Assembly: GCF_000757725.1 (NCBI RefSeq)
Contig: NZ_JJMU01000072.1
Coordinates: 1 to 64,000 of the forward strand
DNA length: 64,000 bases
Direction: 5' to 3'
DNA from: Sphingobacterium deserti
GTDB lineage: Bacteria; Bacteroidota; Bacteroidia; Sphingobacteriales; Sphingobacteriaceae
Made by a program: the position numbers and the translations under genes. The notes below the pieces were generated by a model. That model saw nothing but the letters and a program-made list of their open reading frames with translations. It was not told the origin of the DNA and searched no databases. Shown piece after piece: positions 25,465 through 35,700 of the stretch; positions within the stretch are counted from its first letter, which is position 1; each line of letters opens with the position of its first letter.

Positions 25465-26142
25465 TTACTTCTTCGCAGCGTCAACGTGTATACCAATCTC
25501 AATGTCTTTACTGATCATCCATTCCGCAGGGTCGCCTTCTGACGTGCCGAATTTGATTCCCCAGTCTGCGCGGTTAACCGTAAATTTAGCATCTACCGAT
25601 ACTTTGTCACCTTCTACAGCAATTTTCGCAGGGAAAGAGATGTTTAATGTGCTGTCTAACAAAGTCAAGTTTCCACTTACAGTTTTGTTAGCCCCTTCAA
25701 TTGCATCTTTCGCTGTTGTGGCGTCTAAATCAGACACCTTCGTAATCGTAAATGCAGCTGTGGCAAATTTCTCTACGTCGAAGAAATCAGGATTTTTCAA
25801 GTGGTTTTCTAGATCGGACGATTTTTTATCAGCTTCTGTTACTGACGCAGAATCTACTTTCAATGACTTCATATCAATAGTGAACTGACCTGCAGTCACG
25901 TTTGATCCGTCCACAGATAATTCTCCGGATGTTAACGACAGTGTACCCCAGCGTGGAGCAAATCCACCTTTGTGGAAAGCTTTCCAGTTGATTTTTGATG
26001 AATTCATGTCTACTGCATAGTTATCACCCTGCGCTTCAGCAACTGTTTGCTCGGCAGATGTAGACGTGTTTGAGTTGCTTCCACCGCATGAAGCAAAGAT
26101 GATTGCTGTAGCAGCAACCAAAGATAAACCGACCTTTTTCAT
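25465..26142 (-). CDS. YceI-family lipoprotein
   Basis: A 225-residue lipoprotein (lipobox IFASCGGS). After a Ser/Thr/Asn linker the YceI lipocalin-like barrel begins at YAVDMNSSKINWKAFHKGGF and includes LSVDGSNVTAGQFTIDMKSL and VDAKFTVNRADWGIKFGTSE, ending DIEIGIHVDA. YceI barrels bind long-chain isoprenoids or other hydrophobic molecules; those anchored in Bacteroidota are probably periplasmic or surface carriers. It is a single gene with its own terminator. Confidence 0.88.
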   Translation of the reverse strand: MKKVGLSLVAATAIIFASCGGSNSNTSTSAEQTVAEAQGDNYAVDMNSSKINWKAFHKGGFAPRWGTLSLTSGELSVDGSNVTAGQFTIDMKSLKVDSASVTEADKKSSDLENHLKNPDFFDVEKFATAAFTITKVSDLDATTAKDAIEGANKTVSGNLTLLDSTLNISFPAKIAVEGDKVSVDAKFTVNRADWGIKFGTSEGDPAEWMISKDIEIGIHVDAAKK

Positions 26143-26221
26143 AAATTGTGTGTTTCGTTTTAAATTAATTTTTAAAATTATTTATCTTTTTTCATTTTGA
26201 CAACTTTGCATATAATAAAAA

Positions 26222-27511
26222 TCATAAAAAGACACCCACATTACGATTTTGTAAAAGTTTAAACAAGCAATGTTGATATGTAAGTATGTCTAGAGCGCTT
26301 TTTATGATAACGACCGCATCCTGCAATTGTGCTTTCGAAATTACCAGCGGTGGCGCAAAACGAATTTTATCTCCGTGCGTAGGCTTCGCTAACAGACCCC
26401 GGCGCATCATTTCTTCGCATAAGATGTATGCAGCCTGCGGATCGTCATGTCGAATCACAACAGCATTTAAAAGGCCCTTCCCACGTATTTCCATCATGCA
26501 AGGATGACCAATCTTCGCAAGTTCCGATCGGAAGAATGCGCCTAGCTCCTCAGCATTCTCGGCTAAATGCTCTTCCTTCAACACTTCCAGCGAAGCTATC
26601 GCAACAGCACAGGCCAGCGGGTTTCCGCCATAGGTGGAACCATGCTCGCCCGGCGAGATGCTTAACATCACTTCATCATCAGCTAACACCGCCGATACGG
26701 GGAGCATGCCGCCACTCAGCGCTTTCCCAAGCAATAACACATTGGGTCTTACTCCTTCGTGATCGCAAGCCAATAACCTCCCTGTTCGTGATAGGCCGGT
26801 TTGAATCTCGTCTGCAATGAAAAGCACGTTTTTAGCTTTGCACAATTCGAAAGCCTGCCGGAGGTAGCCATTATCCGGCACGACAACACCCGCTTCGCCT
26901 TGAATTGGCTCAACTAAAAATCCGACTACATTGCTATCTTCCAGCGCCACGCTCAATGCATTCAAATCGTTGTAAGGAATATTAATATAGCCTTCAACGA
27001 ATGGACCAAAGCCTTGACGAGCAGACTCATCCGTGCTGAACGATATCACGTTTATCGTTCGGCCATGGAAATTACCTTCCAAAGTAATGATTTTTGCTGA
27101 GCCCTCTTGGACACCCTTCTTGCTATAGCCCCATTTACGGGCGAGTTTTACCGCTGTTTCAACCGCCTCCACACCGGTATTCATGGGCAAAACTTTATCA
27201 TAACCAAAGTAGGAAGTAATGTACTTCGTATATTCTGCTAATTTTTCGCTATGAAATGCTCTGGAAGTCAACGTCAATTGTTGCGCTTGCTGCATAAGCG
27301 CATTCACAATTTTAGGATGGCAGTGGCCCTGATTAACGGCGGAGTAACCGGAAAGAAAATCAAAGTATCTTTTACCTTCGACATCCCATACAAAACAGCC
27401 CTCGCCCTTTTTTAAAACTACAGGCAGAGGGTGGTAATTATGAGCCCCGAACTCGTCTTCCATCGAAATTAAATTGGCTGTCCTACTCATTGTCGTAAGG
27501 TTGTTATTCAT
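26222..27511 (-). CDS. rocD: Ornithine aminotransferase
   Basis: A 429-residue PLP-dependent class III aminotransferase. The N-terminal region FGAHNYHPLPVVLKKGEGCF is typical of ornithine-oxoacid transaminases. Pyridoxal lysine lies in LLLGKALSGGMLP, preceded by ADEIQTGLSRTG. The enzyme converts ornithine and 2-oxoglutarate to glutamate semialdehyde and glutamate in arginine/proline metabolism. ATG 27511 replaces the earlier TTG at 27520. The family usually ends close to the helix KSALDIL; here about 22 further residues (ending NRNVGVFL) follow, perhaps after loss of the original stop codon. Confidence 0.9.
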   Translation of the reverse strand: MNNNLTTMSRTANLISMEDEFGAHNYHPLPVVLKKGEGCFVWDVEGKRYFDFLSGYSAVNQGHCHPKIVNALMQQAQQLTLTSRAFHSEKLAEYTKYITSYFGYDKVLPMNTGVEAVETAVKLARKWGYSKKGVQEGSAKIITLEGNFHGRTINVISFSTDESARQGFGPFVEGYINIPYNDLNALSVALEDSNVVGFLVEPIQGEAGVVVPDNGYLRQAFELCKAKNVLFIADEIQTGLSRTGRLLACDHEGVRPNVLLLGKALSGGMLPVSAVLADDEVMLSISPGEHGSTYGGNPLACAVAIASLEVLKEEHLAENAEELGAFFRSELAKIGHPCMMEIRGKGLLNAVVIRHDDPQAAYILCEEMMRRGLLAKPTHGDKIRFAPPLVISKAQLQDAVVIIKSALDILTYQHCLFKLLQNRNVGVFL

Positions 27512-27680
27512 CGTGGTCAATTTTTACTGCACTATACCGTGGTAGACCCATCAGTAAAATTAAAAAATATATCGACTTTTTGGCACATCTAAAGTTAGCA
27601 ACACACAGGTGGGGTAAAAGTTTGCGGTATTTAAATTATTTTGACATCTTAGCAGTATTCCAACGGACAAAACTTAGACT

Positions 27681-29546
27681 ATGCTGCGTTTCATTTTTAT
27701 TTTATTCAGTTTGATCTCCACCCTTACAGGGAGTGTACATGCCCAAAATGTACAGGATACGATACCAACCGCAGCATCCGAGCAAATTGACAAAAAACAG
27801 ATTGAGTTGGAAGTGATGCGCAAACAGCAGCAGGAAGATTCCTTGCACAGACTTCGCTTGGAAGACCAGCTGTTGCGCGTCCAGCGAAACGACTTTGAGG
27901 AAAAGAAAAAGCTTGTTGAAGAAATCAATCTTTTAAAAAGTCGTGATTCGCTAATTGTCAACCGCAGGAAGCTAAAAGTAGATTCGCTCAGAAAGCTTAA
28001 CAACGGCATTGGGGTCTCGCCTTTCGGAGATACCCTATTCAGGGTTTATAACGCTGTTGGCAGCTACACAGCAGCAGAACGAGCCGCTGCGATAACGCAA
28101 AGGATGAAAACGCTGGCAGCTAACATCAAGTTTGATACGGACTCATTGACCATACAAAAAAATGAGGAAAACTGGCTTTTACTTTGGCAAGATCAAATTA
28201 TTTTAAGCATTAACCAGCAAGATGCGCTTTGGGCAAATATGGATGCAGAGACGCTGGTGCGCTCGCGAGAAAACAGTATAAAGACCGCCGTTGACCAATA
28301 CCGTGAGGAAACCAGTGTAAAACGAATGCTTGAAGCAGTGGCGCTAGCCACCCTCATCTTGTTTATCCTCGTGCTGATTATCTATTCAATAGGAAAATTC
28401 ACATTATATCTACGAAGAAAGACATTATTGGGGAAAGGGCGCCTATTTCATGGCATAAAAATTAGGGGCTATGTATTAGTAAGCGCTTCTAAACAAATAA
28501 AGTTTATTTGGACGCTGCTGGCCATTTTAAGGTGGATTTTAATTATCAGTGCTATCTACCTAGCTCTTCCGCTGTTGCTAAACTTATTTCCCCAGACAGA
28601 GGGCTATGCACCGGTGTTACTTGGGTATTTTCTCTCCCCCTTGCGCAATGTTGCCCTGGCGGTGTTTTCCTATCTACCTAACTTAATTACCATATTTGTT
28701 ATCTGTTTTGTGTTCCATTATTTGCTTAAACTTTTGAAGTTTTTCGCCCAGGAATTGCAAAATGAAGCACTGACTATCCCCGGCTTCTATAAAGAGTGGG
28801 CGCTTCCTACTTATCACATTTTACGGGTACTCTTACTAGCCTTCCTGCTTGTCGTGATCTTCCCCTATTTGCCCGGATCTGAATCACCAATATTTAAAGG
28901 TATTTCCGTTTTCATAGGGGTCTTGTTTACTTTTAGCTCGGCCGGGGCGTTGGGAAATATCGTTGCGGGACTGTTACTGACCTACATGCGTTCATTTTCT
29001 CTAGGCGATCGCATTAGGATTGGTGATGTATCGGGCGATATTATTGAAAAGTCTCTACTGGTAACCAGAATCCGAACAATTAAAAACGAAGTGGTATCAA
29101 TTCCCAATGCGCAGATTTTAAGTAATCATACCATCAATTACAGTGCTGATGCCCAAGAATTAGGGCTGATCGTTCATGTCGTAATCACCTTATCTTACGA
29201 GGTGCCTTGGCAGCAGGTGCACGAATTGGCTAAAAAGGCAGCAGCGAAAAATAGCCGTTTGGAAAAAACGCCGGAACCTTTCGTTTTGCAGACAGGTCTA
29301 GATGATTTTTATGTTTCATACCAGTTGAATGGCTATACCAAGCTACCTAATCAGCAAGCTCTCATCTATTCAGATCTTTATAAAGATATTTTAGACGTTT
29401 TTCACGAGGCGGGCATTGAGATACTGTCGCCACACTATCATGCCGTTCGTGATGGTAGTAGCCGTGACATGCCTCAGGAGTTCAAAAGCGAGCATCCCGT
29501 AACCGAGCCTATTCGGGTAAAGGTGCAGAAAGAGCAGGAACAATAA
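27681..29546 (+). CDS. MscS-family mechanosensitive ion channel
   Basis: A 621-residue protein with a signal peptide ending near VHAQ, a periplasmic coiled-coil-rich region (about 30-210; EEKKKLVEEINLLKSRDSL), several membrane helices (about 215-430) and an MscS core. In the pore helix GALGNIVAGLLLTYMRSFS is seen, followed by the beta domain LGDRIRIGDVSGDIIEKSLL and VSIPNAQILSNHTINYS. Larger MscS-like proteins with periplasmic coiled coils resemble MscK/MscM types. It opens under membrane tension to release solutes in osmotic downshock. It is convergent with the SDR gene. Confidence 0.88.
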   Translation: MLRFIFILFSLISTLTGSVHAQNVQDTIPTAASEQIDKKQIELEVMRKQQQEDSLHRLRLEDQLLRVQRNDFEEKKKLVEEINLLKSRDSLIVNRRKLKVDSLRKLNNGIGVSPFGDTLFRVYNAVGSYTAAERAAAITQRMKTLAANIKFDTDSLTIQKNEENWLLLWQDQIILSINQQDALWANMDAETLVRSRENSIKTAVDQYREETSVKRMLEAVALATLILFILVLIIYSIGKFTLYLRRKTLLGKGRLFHGIKIRGYVLVSASKQIKFIWTLLAILRWILIISAIYLALPLLLNLFPQTEGYAPVLLGYFLSPLRNVALAVFSYLPNLITIFVICFVFHYLLKLLKFFAQELQNEALTIPGFYKEWALPTYHILRVLLLAFLLVVIFPYLPGSESPIFKGISVFIGVLFTFSSAGALGNIVAGLLLTYMRSFSLGDRIRIGDVSGDIIEKSLLVTRIRTIKNEVVSIPNAQILSNHTINYSADAQELGLIVHVVITLSYEVPWQQVHELAKKAAAKNSRLEKTPEPFVLQTGLDDFYVSYQLNGYTKLPNQQALIYSDLYKDILDVFHEAGIEILSPHYHAVRDGSSRDMPQEFKSEHPVTEPIRVKVQKEQEQ

Positions 29547-29564
29547 TGGACAGAGATCGAAAGC

Positions 29565-30350
29565 CTAGGCGCCTTGACCCACATTTATTCGCAAGCCACC
29601 ATCAATAAAGATGGTGGACCCAGTTACATAACTACTCTCTTGGCTTGCTAAAAACACTGCCGCAGCGTTTATATCGCCTACGTTCCCAGCCCTTCCTGCC
29701 GGAATATTCTTCTCTTGCTCCTTTCTCACTTCTTCATTGTTTACCGCATCTTTATTCATATCCGTAAGAATCATGCCGGGAGCAATATTGTTGACGGTGA
29801 TCCCTATCGGTGCAAGCTCAAGTGCCAAGCTTCTACTAAAATTTTTTAGTCCACCTTTCGAGGCGTTGTAATCGGCGCTACCGGGCGATGCTACATCTTC
29901 ATGGATAGAGGTGATATTAATAATTCGTCCATAATGCTGCGTATCTTTCCAAACGTTCAGGTATGCCCGCGAACAGAAAAAAGGTCCGTAGAGATTAGTC
30001 TTTAAACAGCGGTCAAAGGTCTCAGTTGCCATTTCCCGAACCGGACTATTGCTTCCGATCGTGCCCGCATTATTCACAAGAATATCAACTTTTCCAAATG
30101 TCTTGATTACGCTTCGAAAGAACAGCTTCACATCGTTTTCATCGCCTACATCTAGTTGGTAAACGCCATGCTTTAGGTTTTTCTCTGATAATTCCTTACT
30201 AAATGTATTTGCCTTTGCTTCATCCCTATGGTAAGTAATAATCACACTCGCGCCTTCGTTCGCAAATGCTTCAGCTATAGAACGTCCAATACCGGAATCT
30301 CCACCTGTTATTACAGCAACTTTATTTTCAAGCTTCTTTTCCAACCCCAA
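29565..30350 (-). CDS. SDR-family NAD(P)-dependent oxidoreductase
   Basis: A 261-residue classical short-chain dehydrogenase. The cofactor motif is ITGGDSGIGRSIAEAF, NNAG is at about residue 90, catalytic Ser lies in INITSIHEDV, and YNASKGG holds the Tyr-Lys pair. The C-terminal YVTGSTIFIDGG is typical of the glucose 1-dehydrogenase-like group. No ATG is available near the start: the open frame begins with TTG at 30350 or 30344. The real substrate is not predictable. It is separated from the signalling operon by about 155 bases. Confidence 0.82.
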   Translation of the reverse strand: MGLEKKLENKVAVITGGDSGIGRSIAEAFANEGASVIITYHRDEAKANTFSKELSEKNLKHGVYQLDVGDENDVKLFFRSVIKTFGKVDILVNNAGTIGSNSPVREMATETFDRCLKTNLYGPFFCSRAYLNVWKDTQHYGRIINITSIHEDVASPGSADYNASKGGLKNFSRSLALELAPIGITVNNIAPGMILTDMNKDAVNNEEVRKEQEKNIPAGRAGNVGDINAAAVFLASQESSYVTGSTIFIDGGLRINVGQGA

Positions 30351-30505
30351 TTCAATGTTAAATGTAAATACAATGATATGATAAGGTGCATGCCGCGCTA
30401 GGCTATACCCCGAAACAGCTATATATCCAAAAATTCCCCAGCAGCTCTTCCCCGTGGAAAACTAAAGGTTTTTACTCGAATTGAATCGAGTAGGCAAACC
30501 GTTAG

Positions 30506-30883
30506 TTATTTTGCATCAGCTTCATTTAGAACCCGCTCCACCGTGTTTTCAAGTTCTGTGATATCAAACGGTTTTGGTAAGTAAGCGTCTGCACCCGCCT
30601 TTTCCGCCAAGAGGTGTATATCATTATTTGCCGAAATGTATACCACCGGGATGTGCCTGTATTGCTCATTCTGTTTGAGCAGACGTGTGGCCTCGATGCC
30701 TCCTATTTCTGGTATCCAATTATCCATTAAGATAATATCCGGCTGTATCTCGGTCACCTTTTCAATAATATCATGAGACGTTTCAGAAATTTTCACGGTG
30801 TAGCCCGCATCAACAAGGATGATGGTGCAAACTTCCAGGATGTTTACATCATCGTCAAAGATTAATATTGTTTTGTTTTTCAT
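30506..30883 (-). CDS. Stand-alone response regulator receiver (REC) protein
   Basis: A 125-residue single receiver domain. Acidic residues are in LIFDDDVN, the phospho-acceptor Asp is in IILMDNWIPEIGG, the conserved Thr/Ser position is VYISANN, and Lys is in YLPKPFDI. There is no output domain, so it probably acts by protein contact or as a phosphate relay. The ATG at 30883 is used instead of an upstream TTG. It is the last gene of the signalling operon, 37 bases after cheB. Confidence 0.85.
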   Translation of the reverse strand: MKNKTILIFDDDVNILEVCTIILVDAGYTVKISETSHDIIEKVTEIQPDIILMDNWIPEIGGIEATRLLKQNEQYRHIPVVYISANNDIHLLAEKAGADAYLPKPFDITELENTVERVLNEADAK

Positions 30884-30920
30884 AGTTTGTTTCAAGTGGT
30901 TCCTTCGCGGAAGCTATATA

Positions 30921-31499
30921 TTAATATAAATTATTTATCAGTTGCCCAAATTCTTCGGGTTTTAAAATTGCATCCACCTTCGTTTGTAAGATAGCCTGCC
31001 GCGGCATATACTCGACTTCAGCAGTTGCTGGATCCTGTACAAAAATGAGCCCGCCTTCAGATTTCACATACCTTAATCCCTCTACGCCGTCAGCGTTTGC
31101 GCCAGACAACAATATGGTAGCTAAGTTTTTTTTAAATATTTGAGCTGCCGACTGGAACGATACATCAATAGATGGCCGGGAATAGTTCAACTTCTCCGAA
31201 CAATCCAGCGAGACTAACTCCTTATTTTCAAACAATAGATGGTAATCGGGCGGTGCTAGATAAACGGTGTTTTTGGATAAGCTCATTTTATCGCCCGCTT
31301 CTAGCAAGTTTAGTTTTGTATAATTTTTTAAAAGCAGATCTAAAACAGAATCCGGATCTGGCTTCCTATGCAAAACAATAACAACCGGAAATGGAAGATC
31401 AATACGTAGTTCTGGCAGAAGTTGCAGGAGCACTTTTAGGCTTCCGGCTGAACCACCAATAACTAATAACTCTATTTTTCTTCCTGTAAAATCTAACAT
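30921..31499 (-). CDS. cheB: CheB-type methylesterase domain protein
   Basis: A 192-residue protein comprising only the CheB catalytic domain: Ser in VIGGSAGSLK, His in IVLHRKPDP and Asp in LSGANADGVEG form the expected triad. Family enzymes hydrolyse methyl-glutamyl esters on chemoreceptors or related proteins. The usual N-terminal receiver is missing. The ATG at 31499 gives MLDFTGRKIE; a GTG at 31505 overlaps the stop of cheR. Tight coupling to cheR and hybrid kinases suggests a non-flagellar adaptation module. Confidence 0.85.
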   Translation of the reverse strand: MLDFTGRKIELLVIGGSAGSLKVLLQLLPELRIDLPFPVVIVLHRKPDPDSVLDLLLKNYTKLNLLEAGDKMSLSKNTVYLAPPDYHLLFENKELVSLDCSEKLNYSRPSIDVSFQSAAQIFKKNLATILLSGANADGVEGLRYVKSEGGLIFVQDPATAEVEYMPRQAILQTKVDAILKPEEFGQLINNLY

Positions 31500-31504
31500 A
31501 GGCA

Positions 31505-32332
31505 CTATTGCATATTTTTACGCCAAATTTTTTCACCTTCGAACTGCTTATATCTGTTTTCCAGATTAGAAAAACGAATAGTCTCTTTCGATCCTAAAGC
31601 TAAAAAGCCCAAGTTATCCAAGCTTTCATCAAATAGCCTAAACACATGATTTTGTAATTCCTTGTCGAAATAGATCAACACATTTCTACAGATCACCAAT
31701 TGAAATTCATTGAAAGAACTGTCCGACACCAAGTTATGGGTGGAAAAGATAATTCTTTCGCTCAACTCTTTATCGAACTTAGCCATATCGTAGTTGGCCA
31801 TATAGTAAGAGGAGAAGTCTTCCTTGCCGCCAGAGACAATATAATTTTCGGAATACTGTTTCATTTGAGCGATCGGAAAGATGCCTTTGCTTGCCTTTTC
31901 AAGCACACCTGGGTTGATATCCGTTGCGTAGATAAGTGACCGTCTGTAGAGATTGGCTTCTTTCAACAAAATGGCCATAGAGTATGCTTCTTCCCCGGTC
32001 GAGCATCCTGCGAGCCATATGCGGATAAATGGGTAGGTACCTAATTGTGGGAGCACCTTCTCACGCAACGCTTTGAAAAACGTAGGATCACGAAACATCT
32101 CCGTTACGTTGACCGTAATTTCTTCAACAAAGCGTTGTAAATATTCTGGATGGTTTAGTAGCCTATAACGAAGCTCGGCAAAACTGGTAAACTTGTCGAT
32201 CAGGCAAATACGGTTCACACGTCGCTTAAGCGACGCCTTGCTGTACTGCGTAAAGTCATACCCGTATTTGGAAAATACATCGATCAACAGTATTTCCAGT
32301 TCCTCGTCTTTAATCACATTTGGTTCTAGCAT
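31505..32332 (-). CDS. cheR: CheR-type protein-glutamate O-methyltransferase
   Basis: A 275-residue protein with a helical N-terminal domain (about 10-75) and a SAM-binding catalytic domain: TEMFRDPTFFKAL, IWLAGCSTGEEAYSMAI, ATDINP and VICRNVLIYFD are all present. It would methylate glutamate side chains, reversed by the neighbouring CheB. The start codon lies directly next to the upstream receiver gene's stop, and the stop overlaps or abuts the start of cheB, so the two are translationally coupled. No methyl-accepting receptor is encoded in the window. Confidence 0.88.
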   Translation of the reverse strand: MLEPNVIKDEELEILLIDVFSKYGYDFTQYSKASLKRRVNRICLIDKFTSFAELRYRLLNHPEYLQRFVEEITVNVTEMFRDPTFFKALREKVLPQLGTYPFIRIWLAGCSTGEEAYSMAILLKEANLYRRSLIYATDINPGVLEKASKGIFPIAQMKQYSENYIVSGGKEDFSSYYMANYDMAKFDKELSERIIFSTHNLVSDSSFNEFQLVICRNVLIYFDKELQNHVFRLFDESLDNLGFLALGSKETIRFSNLENRYKQFEGEKIWRKNMQ

Positions 32333-32698
32333 CTAACACACCTCTTCAATAATTGCAACTAATTTATCAATATCTACAGGTTTAGCAATATAATCCCTTG
32401 CTCCAGCTTTTATACATTTCTCACGGTCCCCAGCCATGGCCTGTGCGGTGACTGCGATAACAGGCAAGTCCGCATAATCTGAATCTGCTTTTAACAGTCG
32501 AATTGCCTCGTAACCATCAATCTCCGGCATCATCATATCCATCAAGACCACGCGAATATTTCCATCTCCCTTTATCAACGACAGGCCTTCCTTCACAGAT
32601 GATGCCGCAATTGCGGCATAGCCGCGTGATTTTAACGCCAAGCGCAATGCAAAGATGTTACGCCCATCGTCATCTATTATTAACACTAACTTCTCCAT
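32333..32698 (-). CDS. Stand-alone response regulator receiver (REC) protein
   Basis: A 121-residue receiver domain: VLIIDDDGRN, phospho-Asp in VVLMDMMMPEIDGYEAI, AVTAQAM and YIAKPVD. It closely resembles the third receiver of the adjacent hybrid kinase (VLMDMMMPEMDGYETI; YISKPVD), suggesting it arose by copying that domain. ATG 32698 is preferred because the receiver starts there; an in-frame ATG at 32725 would overlap the kinase gene by 11 bases. Confidence 0.83.
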   Translation of the reverse strand: MEKLVLIIDDDGRNIFALRLALKSRGYAAIAASSVKEGLSLIKGDGNIRVVLMDMMMPEIDGYEAIRLLKADSDYADLPVIAVTAQAMAGDREKCIKAGARDYIAKPVDIDKLVAIIEEVC

Positions 32699-32714
32699 TT
32701 CAGTTGCACCAAGG

Positions 32715-35700
32715 TTAATTCTCATACAACCAAACGCGTAATAAGGATAGTAGCTGATCCGTATCTACCGGTTTGGATATATAATCAGAAGCTCCAGCCA
32801 AGATACAACGTTCGCGATCTCCGGTCATTGCTTTGGCCGTAACCGCCATAATCGGTAAGCGTGCATATTGAGGGATACTACGTATCAATTTGATTGTTTC
32901 ATAGCCATCCATCTCAGGCATCATCATATCCATAAGTACAATCGAAACCTCCGGATTGTTTTGCAATTGTGTCAATGCATCCTTGCCGTCTATTGCGGAA
33001 ATCACGTTCATTTGGTATTTCTCCAGCGCTTTGGTCAACGAGAATATATTCCGCACGTCATCATCAGCAATCAAAACTGTTTTGCCATTTAAAACTTCAT
33101 TCAGCGAACCTAATTTACTCGTAGACCGTTTAACGGGCTCGGTATTTTTTTCTTCGACAAGGTGTAAGAAAAGACCAACTTCGTCTAGGATACGCTGGTA
33201 AGAATGCGCTGTTTTGATGACAATTGAATCTGCATATTGTTTGATACGAAGTTCTTCAGCTTGAGAAAGGTTTTTACCCGTAAATATAATGATGGGAAGA
33301 TTTTCCAAGCCCTCGTTTTTCTTGATAGCCTCCAAGGTTTCGTATCCTGTTTTGTCGGGAACCCCCATATCGAGGATCACACAGTTCACATCTTCTGACG
33401 ATAGTGCCTTGACACTGTCGTCAACGTTGTCTTTGATTTCCGCCGATATATCAAAACTACTCAGAAAATAAGATAAGGCCATAGCATGCTTAGGATTCTC
33501 CTCCACAATCAATACCTTCTTCGGGTGAATGCTTAGGGCATGTTCAATCCGCTGGAACATACTTCCAATTTGCTCCAAAGCGATAGGCTTATTTATAAAG
33601 TCTATTGCGCCTTTCAACAAGCTCTCCTTTTTAACTTGCATTGATGACATAATATGCACCGGAATATGGCGAGTCGCAGGATTTCCTTTGATCTCATCCA
33701 TAACCTGCCAACCATCTTTTACAGGTAACTGAATATCCAACAACACGGCGAGTGGTTTATACTTTAACACCGCATCAGCCGCTAGGTCGCCACGAACGAT
33801 GACGATACCCTTATAGTTTTGCTGCCGCGTATACCGCAGCAATGCTTTAGCAAAATTGGTATCATCTTCAACTATCAGTATGACACGATCCCCGGCAACA
33901 ATACTGTGCCGATCATCATCCACATCATCCGGAATCTCTTCAATAGCAAAATTCCCTTCAGAATCTTCGAGTAGATTATTAATCTCTTCGATATCTGAAG
34001 CAATGATATCAATCAATTCATCAGAAGCCGGCTTAACAGCTTTGGAGCTTTTCTTCTTAGGCACGATGAATGTAAACGTACTACCTTCGTCTTCTTTGCT
34101 TCTTAAACGTATCTCCCCGCCTAATAACCTTGCTATCTCACGGCTTATTGAAAGACCTAATCCTGTACCGCCAAATTTCCTCCGTGTAGAGCCATCGGCC
34201 TGTTGAAACGCTTCAAAAATCACCAGTTGCTTGTCGGCCGCTATACCTATCCCGGTGTCGGTCACCGCAAACTCTATAAAACTTGGATCTTTTTCGTAGT
34301 CCTGAATAGTGAGGATAACGCTGCCTTTGTTCGTGAATTTAATCGCATTTGACAAAAGATTGCGCAAAACTTGATCCAAACGCAGCCTGTCCGTTTCCAT
34401 CTGCAGATCCGCTTTCGGATCTAAGTCAATGGAAAATTTAAGGGATTTCTCATTGACCAGCGGAGTGAATAAATTTCGCAATTCGCGGACAACATCGTTT
34501 AGATTTACAGGCTGATATTCAAGTTCCATCTTTCCAGCCTCAATCTTAGAAAGATCTAATATTTCATCAATGAGACTCAGCAAACTGGTTCCGGAACTTT
34601 GTATAACCTTCGCAGATTCCACCTGTTCTTCGTTTAAGTTTTCCTCTGTATTTTCAGACATGAGTCTAGAAAGCAATAAGATGGAATTTAACGGTGTGCG
34701 TAACTCATGCGACATATTTGCTAAGAATTCCGACTTGTACTTTGTACTTAGTGCCAGCTCTTCTGCTTTATGTTGTATTTCAATATTGCGTTCTGCAATG
34801 AGTTGGTTCTTTTCTTCCAGCAATTTAGATCGTTCTTCCAATTCCTGATTGGATTGCAACAACTCTTCCTGCTGAACCCTCAACTCTTCTTCGGATGCCT
34901 GTAGCTTTTGGGTTTGCGCCTCAAGCTCCGTATTTAAGTTTTCCAATTCCCCGTGCTGCGTTTGCAATTCTTCGGCCTGTGCTTGCGTTTCTTCTAAAAG
35001 GGTCTGCACCTGCCTGCGACTTCTTGCCGCAAAAATAGCCAGTGCTACATTATTCGCCGCCTCTTTCAAGAAGTCGATTTGAACTTTTTCAATACTTTCC
35101 GTAGATCCCAATTCAATAACACCAATGCAGCGCCTCTCTAACATGATAGGCAATAGCAGTATACTACTTACTGGTAATACGCCATTCGCAAAGCTGACCA
35201 TATATTCACGATTTGCCCCGAGATCAGCAAAGACCTTTTCTTTTTCATCCACAAAAACTTGCCCAACCATACCTTCTCCAGGAGCGTAAAACATCTTCAT
35301 GTTATCTTCAAGTCCATAGGCGCCCTGTAACACGAGCCCCTCACCTTCGAAAGTATACAAGGCTCCATTTGTACAACCTGCATACGTCACAAGATGATGC
35401 AAAACATCCTTTGCAATAAGCTCTTGACTTTTGTTCCCCATCAGACTTTCATTCAACATTGCCAAACCTGATTGTCTCCACTCATTATGGTTCAGACGGT
35501 CAAAAGAAGTTTTTAACGACTCCATCATATTATTAAGCGACACAGCAAGGCTACCTAAATCGTCTTGTTCGTCATCTTCAACTTGCGTGGAATAATCGCC
35601 GTGGGCAATTTTGTAAGCAATACGCTGTATGACGTTCAATCGCCGTGATATCTGTTCATCTTTATCCCGTAGCGAGTTTTGTAACTCCTCTCTTTTTTTG

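Noticed and set aside
30506..32332. Flagellar chemotaxis operon
   Set aside because: CheR/CheB are present, but there is no CheA, CheW, receptor or flagellar gene; Bacteroidota of this type usually lack flagella.
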